Part shown: piece by piece, positions 54,673 through 61,649 of the stretch
Layout of the letters: the number at the start of each line of letters is the position of its first letter
How positions within the stretch are numbered: the first letter of the stretch is position 1
NCBI RefSeq assembly: GCF_003001675.1
Contig: NZ_PVYW01000004.1
Location: forward strand, 62,001 to 126,000
DNA from: Cohnella sp. SGD-V74
Lineage (GTDB): Bacteria; Bacillota; Bacilli; Paenibacillales; Paenibacillaceae
Reading direction: 5' to 3'
Length of the DNA: 64,000 nucleotides
Translations under genes and position numbers: made by a program
The notes under the pieces: model-generated
Told to the model about the DNA's origin: nothing
Databases searched by the model: none
The model's input: the letters and a program-made list of their open reading frames with translations, nothing else

Positions 54673-56571
54673 ATGGATTGGGAGGCCCACGTCGAGCGTT
54701 GGAGTCGAGCCGCCGTCAGGCTGCTGGATATTCGACAGTTTCGTGCTGAGAATGGAACCGTGCCTGATCGCTATCCAGCGCATACGGGCTTTTTCGTAGT
54801 TACTACCCGTGGAGAGGCGAGAGTGAGTCTGTCGGGAACCGTCTATCGAACCCGCTCGCCCTACATTTTGCACGGAGGGAAGGATGCAGAGCTGGGCTTT
54901 ATACCGTTGGGAGATGAATTCACCTGCTATTTGATTTTGTATAAAGCCGATTGTGAGTCGCCGGAGGACGGAGAAAGCTTCCATGTGCCGTATGCATTCG
55001 CTCCTCATGCGTTGCTGCCTTTGCAGGAAAAGTGCCAGACGATGCAGCGCCTATGGCAGCAAGGAGCTCCAATGGACAGGCTGCAGGCGCAGTCCGTCTT
55101 TTTTCCGTTCGTCTACGAGGTCATGCGGCAAATCCGCAAGTCGGCAACCGAAGGCGGAAGGCCGAATCTGGTAACCGAAGCGATTCACTATATTCAAGAG
55201 CATTACAAGGAATCGATTACTGCCGAGGAATTGGCCGGGATCTACGATTGCAGCGCAAGCTACTTGGCTCGCTTGTTCAAAAACCAGCTGGCAGTCGGTC
55301 CGATCGAATATCTGATTCATGTACGCATTCACAAAGCGAAGCAATTTCTGCTGAAATCGGAGGCTCGTATCCAGGAAATAGCGAGCAGCGTGGGTTATGC
55401 TGATGTCTATTATTTCAGCCGCTTGTTCAAGAAGCATACCGGATGTTCTCCGCTCCAGTATCGGGAGGACCACAGGCAGGCGGTTCAGCATAATCCATTG
55501 CGTCGGTTAAAATCGTCTATTGTATCCCCATTGCCTGCTTCCCATAATGAGAATGAGATTTATTATCAATGGGATGAGGAAGGGGACACATCGATGTTCG
55601 GATTTTCAAGACCAGCGGTCGGAGCCAAGATGCTGCTATGCACAGCTTTGCTTTTGAGCGCATGCCAGGCAGGCGGCAATACAGAGACTCCGGCCTCCCA
55701 ACCTGCTTCAACGAATGCCGCGGAGGAGAGCGGCACAGCGGAAACAACTCGTATTTACGAGCATCTGAAGGGCCAGACGGAAATTCCCGTGAAGCCTCAG
55801 CGCGTCGTCAGTCTGTTTCACTTGGGAGAACTGATGGCGATTGGAGTAAAACCGGTAGGAGCTACTACCTACATTCTGAATAATCCGCTGATAGGCGATA
55901 CGTCAGATATTGCGGATGTCGGAGTGCCGCCCGATGCGGAGAAGATTCTGTCCCTGGAGCCCGACCTGATTATTACGACGGCGCCGTTCGCCGAGGTAGT
56001 CGAGGGCGGTTATGATGCGCTGAGCCAGATCGCGCCGACAATTGTTGTGGAGCAGTACAACGATCCGATCAAGGACGTTGAAATGTTCGGCGATATTCTC
56101 GGCAAGCAGGAGGAAGCGCGACAATGGAACGAGGCATTCGCGACCAAGATTGCCGAATACAAGGACAAGATTAGCCCGCTGATCAAATCCGACGAAACTT
56201 TCTCGATATTGAATGTGCGTCCCGGCTCGCTATTTGTTTACGGCGACACGAATATGGGAGGCAACATTATTTACAAGTATTTAGGCTTGAAGCCGAACGA
56301 GAAAGTCAAGACGGACGTCATTAACGGCGAAACCTGGGAGATATCCGCCGAGGTGCTCACTGATTTCATAGGCGACCATTTGTTGTTGGCCGTGAATGAA
56401 GGCGCGGAGGAAGATTTGAAGGGAGTGGACAAGTTTATTCAAAATTCTCCGGCAGGGAAAGCCGGGAACGTCTACAACATCGATTTCAATCAATTCCTGT
56501 TCAGCGATCCGATTTCAGTAGAACAGCAGTTGGATATTATCGCGGGTTTGCTGGTTGAAAACAACAAGTAG
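54673..56571 (+). CDS. AraC regulator in frame with iron-siderophore-binding lipoprotein
   Basis: One 632-codon frame. Residues ~1-130 form a cupin-like sensor half; ~165-265 the AraC helix-turn-helix (ELAGIYDCSASYLARLFKNQ, EIASSVGYADVYYFSRLFKK); ~308-632 a complete FhuD/FecB-type siderophore-binding protein with its own Met, signal-like core and lipobox LLLSACQAG. AraC-binding protein fusions such as Bacillus Btr lack such a lipobox. The ~45 linking codons contain a Fur-like box and an RBS, so two genes may have become one frame by loss of a stop, with the lipoprotein also translated from ATG 55594. Function: siderophore-responsive regulation and Fe3+-siderophore capture. Confidence 0.82.
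   Translation: MDWEAHVERWSRAAVRLLDIRQFRAENGTVPDRYPAHTGFFVVTTRGEARVSLSGTVYRTRSPYILHGGKDAELGFIPLGDEFTCYLILYKADCESPEDGESFHVPYAFAPHALLPLQEKCQTMQRLWQQGAPMDRLQAQSVFFPFVYEVMRQIRKSATEGGRPNLVTEAIHYIQEHYKESITAEELAGIYDCSASYLARLFKNQLAVGPIEYLIHVRIHKAKQFLLKSEARIQEIASSVGYADVYYFSRLFKKHTGCSPLQYREDHRQAVQHNPLRRLKSSIVSPLPASHNENEIYYQWDEEGDTSMFGFSRPAVGAKMLLCTALLLSACQAGGNTETPASQPASTNAAEESGTAETTRIYEHLKGQTEIPVKPQRVVSLFHLGELMAIGVKPVGATTYILNNPLIGDTSDIADVGVPPDAEKILSLEPDLIITTAPFAEVVEGGYDALSQIAPTIVVEQYNDPIKDVEMFGDILGKQEEARQWNEAFATKIAEYKDKISPLIKSDETFSILNVRPGSLFVYGDTNMGGNIIYKYLGLKPNEKVKTDVINGETWEISAEVLTDFIGDHLLLAVNEGAEEDLKGVDKFIQNSPAGKAGNVYNIDFNQFLFSDPISVEQQLDIIAGLLVENNK
55544..55570 (+). promoter_or_regulatory. Fur-box-like site inside the AraC/lipoprotein frame
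   Basis: The stretch reads as consecutive hexamers ATAAT, GAGAAT, GAGATT and TATTATC, close to the GATAAT repeat of Fur boxes, and lies 24-50 nt before ATG 55594. It looks like an iron-regulated promoter region left inside the open frame. Confidence 0.45.
55594..56571 (+). CDS. Possible separately translated siderophore-binding lipoprotein
   Basis: ATG 55594 is preceded by GAGGAAGGGG and starts a 325-aa lipoprotein: FGFSRPAVGAKMLLCTALL, lipobox Cys about residue 22, a Thr/Ala-rich linker, then a two-lobed binding protein (RVVSLFHLGELMAIGVKPVG; LSLEPDLIITTAPF; GSLFVYGDTNMGGNIIYKYL). It shares the frame with the AraC-containing reading, so it is an alternative or additional product. Surface export would require this internal start. 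No permease or ATPase for siderophores is in the window. Confidence 0.55.
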   Translation: MFGFSRPAVGAKMLLCTALLLSACQAGGNTETPASQPASTNAAEESGTAETTRIYEHLKGQTEIPVKPQRVVSLFHLGELMAIGVKPVGATTYILNNPLIGDTSDIADVGVPPDAEKILSLEPDLIITTAPFAEVVEGGYDALSQIAPTIVVEQYNDPIKDVEMFGDILGKQEEARQWNEAFATKIAEYKDKISPLIKSDETFSILNVRPGSLFVYGDTNMGGNIIYKYLGLKPNEKVKTDVINGETWEISAEVLTDFIGDHLLLAVNEGAEEDLKGVDKFIQNSPAGKAGNVYNIDFNQFLFSDPISVEQQLDIIAGLLVENNK

Positions 56572-56626
56572 GGATTGCAGCAGCCTCAAGCGCTTGGCGG
56601 CGAATACCGTTTTATAAGCACGTTTC

Positions 56627-56661
56627 GAGCATGACGGTCTATCGGACCGCTCATGCTTTTT
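56627..56661 (+). terminator. Terminator after the AraC/lipoprotein gene
   Basis: GAGCATGACGGTC and GGACCGCTCATGC pair with a one-base bulge and are followed by TTTTTA. A near copy lies at 61326-61363. Confidence 0.75.
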
Positions 56662-56754
56662 ATATATGAATTTTTTTGAAAATCTTGCAGTTATACGTTT
56701 TTACGCAGTAAAATTGAAAGGCGGTTTGACGAGATAAAGAAAAGAGGAACTTAA

Positions 56755-57624
56755 GTGGGAGTAGTTTCTAAACAAGCTTTAATCAGAAAAAAGATCATGA
56801 AGGCAGTTACCGTGATTGTTGGCGGTTTTATTACGGCTTATGGCTTGGAAGCGGTGCTTATCCCCAACAACGTATCGGATGGAGGCGTGACCGGCCTAAG
56901 CATCGTCGGCTCGCAATGGACGGGCTTGCCCTTGGCGCTGCTGCTCGCACTGATCAATATTCCTTTTATTTTCTTGGGTTATAAGCAGATTGGCAGAAGC
57001 TTTGCGATTTATTCCGTGCTTGGCATTGCATCGCTTGCGATCGGTACGACGGTGATGCATCATATCCCGACGATTGTTAAGGGAGATACGCTATTAATTA
57101 CCGTCGTCGGCGGTATTATTATCGGTTTCGGCATGGGGCTGGCGCTGCGCAACGGCGGCGCTTTGGACGGGATCGACATGCTGGCCGTATTGCTGTCCAG
57201 AAGGCTGCCGTTCGGAACGAGCGATCTCATTTTATTCCTGAACCTGTTCGTATTCATGGTCGTCTCGACGGTGTTCGGGCTTCAAGGGGCTATCTTGTCG
57301 GGGATTGCTTATTTTATCGCTGCCAAGGTCATTCATATCGTGGAAGAAGGATTCAGCGGCTCCAAAACGTATAAAATCATTACGAGCCAGGCGGAAGAGA
57401 TGATCGAGACGATTCGCGATCGATTGGGTCGAAGCTCGACCTACACGTTCGTCCACGGCGGCTATTCCAACGAGCAATTCAAAGAAATCACCTGCGTAAT
57501 CAACCGGCTTGAGGAAAGCAAGATGAGGGAAATTATTAACGAGGTCGACGATAAGGCCTTTATTATTGTATATGACATAGCGGAAGTGAAGGGCGGCAGC
57601 TTCCGTAAGCACAATATCCATTAG
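56755..57624 (+). CDS. YitT family membrane protein (DUF161/DUF2179)
   Basis: The 289-aa protein has about five to six N-terminal helices (residues ~15-200) with IPNNVSDGGVTGLSIVGSQW and the GGALDGIDMLAVLLSRR loop of the family, then a soluble DUF2179 domain (~215-280, KTYKIITSQAEEMIETIRDR; STYTFVHGGYS). YitT proteins are common and multi-copy in Firmicutes; the function is unsettled. GTG 56755 has AGAGGAAC 7 nt upstream. It is monocistronic, ended by its own terminator. Confidence 0.92.
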   Translation: MGVVSKQALIRKKIMKAVTVIVGGFITAYGLEAVLIPNNVSDGGVTGLSIVGSQWTGLPLALLLALINIPFIFLGYKQIGRSFAIYSVLGIASLAIGTTVMHHIPTIVKGDTLLITVVGGIIIGFGMGLALRNGGALDGIDMLAVLLSRRLPFGTSDLILFLNLFVFMVVSTVFGLQGAILSGIAYFIAAKVIHIVEEGFSGSKTYKIITSQAEEMIETIRDRLGRSSTYTFVHGGYSNEQFKEITCVINRLEESKMREIINEVDDKAFIIVYDIAEVKGGSFRKHNIH

Positions 57625-57643
57625 ATGGAATCTGGCAAAAGCT

Positions 57644-57673
57644 AAACTTCGACCTGCGCGGTCGGAGTTTTTT
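57644..57673 (+). terminator. Terminator after yitT-like gene
   Basis: AACTTCGACC and GGTCGGAGTT pair around TGCGC, followed by TTTT, 20 nt after the stop. Confidence 0.8.
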
Positions 57674-57780
57674 GTGGGCCGAAGCAGTTCTCCGTTTCTT
57701 CTGTTGTGCGATCCCCACCTGAACGCAGCGAGGCTGTACGAGTTTGATGTGTTCGGTTCGCTCACACAGCGGCCTCTGGG

Positions 57781-58620
57781 CTATTGGCGTTGAACGGAAG
57801 AGTCTTCCCGATTGCCAGAGTCGGTAGTCGAGATGAAATCGAGAACCCGTCGATTGAATTCGTGCGGCTCCTCTACAAAAGGAAGGTGGCCGCAATCCCG
57901 CATGATCGTTTTGGTCGACAGCCTTAAGCTCGCATGCAAGGTTTCCGCTGTTCGTATGTTAAATGGATGCTCCCGATCCGAAGTAACGATAAGGGTCGGA
58001 ATACGAATCTCTCCCAACCGGCGGATGGCGTAAGGTCGAATAGCGACGGGCAGGGTCGGGGAGAATCGACAGAAGTTGCTTTCGTTTCTAACATTGCGAA
58101 GGACGTTGCTCCGAGCTTCTTCTTTTCTCAAAGGGGGAAAGAAGTACTGCCAGAAACGATTCGCGATGAAGGACTCAATAGCGGCTTGATGTCCTTTTGT
58201 CCGAACATTAATATAATTTCTAATGCCTTGCCATGTCATGCTAAGGGGGTAACGATTACCGTTAACGGAAGGCGACACCAGGATAAGGGCTCGAATAAGA
58301 TGGGGATAGGTGAGAGCGAAGTCTATCGCAACGCCGCCACCGGACGAAGAACCGATTAGCGTGAGAGAATGCAGCTTTAGGGCATCGACCAGGGCTTTCA
58401 AATCGTCTACATTCGAGAATGAAGCTTTGGGCGTGCTGGACAAGCCGTATCCGCGCAGGTCGCAAAGAACGAGTTTATGATCTCGGGATAAAGCGTCAAT
58501 CTGCTCGCTCCAGATTCGGTGATCGTTGAAGTTTCCATGCAATAACACAATCGGCTCCCCGTTTCCGACAACCGTATAAAAAATGCGTCCATCCTCTACC
58601 GTTAAATAGTTCCGAATCAT
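57781..58620 (-). CDS. Alpha/beta hydrolase
   Basis: This 279-aa hydrolase has the oxyanion loop PIVLLHGNFNDHRIWSEQID, nucleophile elbow LIGSSSGGGVAIDFAL (GxSxG), a late Asp in TLIVTSDREHPFNI and the catalytic His in MRDCGHLPFVEEPHEFN, so the triad looks complete. Esterase, lactonase or haloperoxidase-like activity cannot be told apart. AAAGGGAG 6-7 nt before ATG 58620 sets the start; the open frame extends 36 codons upstream over the gap and the end of the preceding small gene. It is the second gene of a two-gene unit. Confidence 0.88.
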   Translation of the reverse strand: MIRNYLTVEDGRIFYTVVGNGEPIVLLHGNFNDHRIWSEQIDALSRDHKLVLCDLRGYGLSSTPKASFSNVDDLKALVDALKLHSLTLIGSSSGGGVAIDFALTYPHLIRALILVSPSVNGNRYPLSMTWQGIRNYINVRTKGHQAAIESFIANRFWQYFFPPLRKEEARSNVLRNVRNESNFCRFSPTLPVAIRPYAIRRLGEIRIPTLIVTSDREHPFNIRTAETLHASLRLSTKTIMRDCGHLPFVEEPHEFNRRVLDFISTTDSGNREDSSVQRQ

Positions 58621-58643
58621 AACGCTCTCCCTTTGCGGCTGCT

Positions 58644-58895
58644 TCACAGACTGTCTGCATGGTGCAGGTTGTCTTCTATAAGGGCTCTCAGCACTTCGGA
58701 TATCGAGTAATCGCCCTTGCGGCAGCACCGGTCGATCTCTTCCCAGTATTCCTGGGGCAAGGTTAGCGAAATTTTGCGAGTGATTCCGATTGGTTTGCGG
58801 CCTGCGCCGTTTCGGGCGCCGCCTCTGCGACCGGCAAGGAGCCCCTGATCTTTGTTCTTCTTCAGTTCCACCGTCTCATCACCCCGTCTTATCAT
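58644..58895 (-). CDS. Small ribbon-helix-helix-like DNA-binding protein
   Basis: The 83-aa protein has a basic Gly/Arg/Lys-rich N-terminal part (GLLAGRRGGARNGAGRKPIG) followed by a beta strand RKISLTLP and two helices (EYWEEIDRCCR, SISEVLRALIEDNL). This is the ribbon-helix-helix pattern of small repressors and antitoxins. GAGG 7 nt before ATG 58895 supports the start. The next gene starts 23 nt after its stop, so it may autoregulate this unit. No toxin-like partner is obvious. Confidence 0.7.
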   Translation of the reverse strand: MIRRGDETVELKKNKDQGLLAGRRGGARNGAGRKPIGITRKISLTLPQEYWEEIDRCCRKGDYSISEVLRALIEDNLHHADSL

Positions 58896-59110
58896 TTCAC
58901 ATCCTCATTTCTCGGTCAATTGATGCTACTTTTTTCAAAATCAAGATGGTGCTGGGAAAACGGTTGTCGCAGAGATCCTTCTGTGATGATTGCTTTTTTG
59001 CAATAAAAACCATTTTGTAATATGACAAAAATACAGACTAAGTTCACTATTTGCCCCTGTTTCTTTGTACTATAGTAGTTCCTATGGCAGATGGAAAGGA
59101 TGGAAGAAAG

Positions 59111-61320
59111 GTGACAGGGACAAGCAGAAAGTTAGCGATCGCGATCTTGATTATTCTTTTTACTATAGGTCTGATTCCAGGGAAGCTCGGCGCGGGCATT
59201 GGCGGCATATCGAACGTTGCGGCGGCTGCAAACGTCTTCAGTCAGGACGGGATCGGATATAGCGGACCTGTGGCCGGAAATGAAGTGGCGGGGAACGCTT
59301 TTACGGGATATCGAAGTTGGCCCAACGGATTTACAATAGGATCCTCCGCCTTCGTTGGAGGCGTCTATGACGACACGAGCATATGGATGATCCCGTTTGC
59401 GGCCGACCGTCTGATGAAGATCGGAGCTAGCTCCGATCTAAGAGGTCTGACGCTTAGCTCAGGAACGTTGTCGCCGGTGTTCAACGCGGAGACGACGAGC
59501 TACACGGCAAGTGTCGGGAACGAAGTGACGAGCATCGACGTTACGCCGACGACGGCAATCGAGCTGCCGGTCACGATTCGCGATTTTTCCGTGCAGGCTC
59601 CGAACAGCCATTCTGATTTCGGTAAAACCGGCTTCGGCCCTGAATCGGGTATCGTGAGACCGACGTTGGCTGCGGACCGAACCCCGGAGTTCAATGCTTC
59701 GCTCTCGGGACAAGTCGCAAGCGCGAATTCTTTCTACCAATGGTTCCATGACGACGATTCGGTGAACCAGAGAAAGGATACTACGCTTACGCTGATCAGG
59801 AACGCAGGAAGCGGCGATTATGAGTTCATTAATCCGACTTATGGTGCTTCCGGAAAGGGTTTCTATCCAATCGACGGGGAGCTGTGGGGGAACGAGGGAA
59901 GGGACGGGAATGGGAATGAGCGTAACTTCGATTTTACGCTGGAGGCCCACAGTCAATTCGTCTACCAGGCAGGACAAGGTCAGCGGATGATGCTTGTCAC
60001 CGACGATGACACCTGGCTGTTCATTAACGGAAAGCTGGCTCTCGATTTAGGCGGAGTACGGGGCGCTACGACCGGCATCGTGTGGCTGGATGGTATGGCA
60101 ACAACGTTGGGCCTGGTCTCCGATCAAGCTTATGCCATCGATATCTTCCATGCGGATAGAGGGCCGTCGATACGTTAAAGCCGATCATTACACTTAACGG
60201 GGCGGCCTCCGTTCAGGTCGTTGCAGGAACAAGCTTCACGGATCCGGGCGCAACGGCTCTGGATAACGGAAGCATAGATCTCACATCGTCAATCGTCGTG
60301 TCCGGGGATACGGTGAATACGAGCGTTGTCGGCAGCTATACGGTAAATTACGACGTTACTGATCTCGCCGGCAATTCGGCAGATCGGCTAAGCCGCATCG
60401 TAACGGTCGTTGCGCCGTCGTCTGGGGGTTCGTCGCCGTCTGGCGGTTCTCCGTCTTCTACCGCTTCCAGCAACGCAGGGCTGAAGTCGCTAACGTTATC
60501 GGCTGGCGAAGAGGGCATGCTGAAGCTAAAGCCGGAGTTCCGGACGGATGTATTTACCTACGAGGCCGACACGAATGCGGCTCAGATCGTCGTCGGCACA
60601 GCAACGGATCACGGGGCTGCGAAGACAACGTATCGGCTGAACGGACAAATCGCAGCCGCGGGCACGAAAGCGGATTTGATCGTGGGTAAGAATGAGTTGA
60701 TTATCCAAGTTCAAGCAGAGGATGGCACGACTCGCACGTATACGGTAAATATCAATCGCAGCTCTCAAGCTGAAGTGCCGGCGTATAGCGACACGGCGAG
60801 ACACTGGGCAGCGCGGCAGATCGAGCAAGCGTCGCGATTGGGCATTGTCAGTGGATACGCGGATGGTTCGTTCGCTCCGAACAAGTCCGTCTCGCGCGCT
60901 GAATTTCTGGTGATGCTGATGAACGCATTGCAGCCGCAGACGAACGGCATCGAGTTGGAATTTGCCGATGCAGGCAGCATTGGAGCCTGGGCGCGCAGCG
61001 CCGTGGCACAAGCGCTGCAGGCGGGTATCGTAACGGGGTACGGAGACGGGACTTTCCGTCCGCATGCTGAGATTACGCGTTCCGAGATGGCGGTCATGAT
61101 CGCGAGGACGCTCGGATTGTCGGCTAAAGGGAATGCAAGCGATACCGGCTTCGCGGACGATCGGGACATTCCGGCTTGGGCCAAGGAGGCAATCGCGGAG
61201 CTGAAGCAGCTCGGCGTCGTCAACGGCAAAGGCGCGAACAGTTTCGATTCCGCGGGATTGTCGACCCGGGCAGAGGCCGTGACGGTTGTCTTGAACATGT
61301 TGGAGCAGTTAAATAAGTAG
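59111..61320 (+). pseudogene. Fibro-slime/SLH surface protein, frameshifted
   Basis: The reading starts at GTG 59111 (GAAAGGATGG upstream) with a signal peptide. It has a short cadherin-like stretch (LRGLTLSSGTLSPVFN) and a fibro-slime domain (VTIRDFSVQAPNSHSDFGKT; VTDDDTWLFINGKLALDLGG). The frame ends at 60178 but continues, from about 60165 in another frame, as DTLKPIITLNGAASV with a DUF5011 Ig repeat, a second cadherin-like domain (~60480-60770) and three SLH domains (~60790-61320). A small indel near 60150-60175 therefore splits one ~735-aa protein. Whether this is decay or a sequence error is open; both halves are otherwise intact. Confidence 0.82.
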
Positions 61321-61325
61321 GTTAC

Positions 61326-61363
61326 GAGCATGAGCGGTCTGTCGGGACCGTTCATGCCTTTTA
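61326..61363 (+). terminator. Terminator after the fibro-slime gene
   Basis: GAGCATGAGCGGTC and GGACCGTTCATGCC arms followed by TTTTA; nearly the same element as at 56627-56661. Confidence 0.7.
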
Positions 61364-61649
61364 TGTATGTGCGGCAGAATGCGTCCAATCGCGTGAGGAG
61401 ATCGGCACCGTCGACAAAGTCGTGCTTGGATGGCTGCAAAAGAGGGGAGCTGACGTAACGCCGGCTCGGTAACGAGCGGCTATTCGATGTTTAGAAAATG
61501 TTTAGAGTGACTAGTATAGTTTATGTTTATGATTAGCGCGAAAAATGACTATTTTTGTCGAATGAGAGGAGGAAATGTGAGAAGCCGCAAAGCAAGATTC
61601 GTATCGAATACATCCTTGACCATCACATCGATAGAGGAGAACCAAGAAT
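61364..61649. other. Gene-free gap
   Basis: About 290 nt between the terminator and the Kelch gene. An AT-rich part around 61500-61540 may hold the promoter (ACTAGTATAGTTTATG); no gene or RNA is recognised. Confidence 0.4.
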
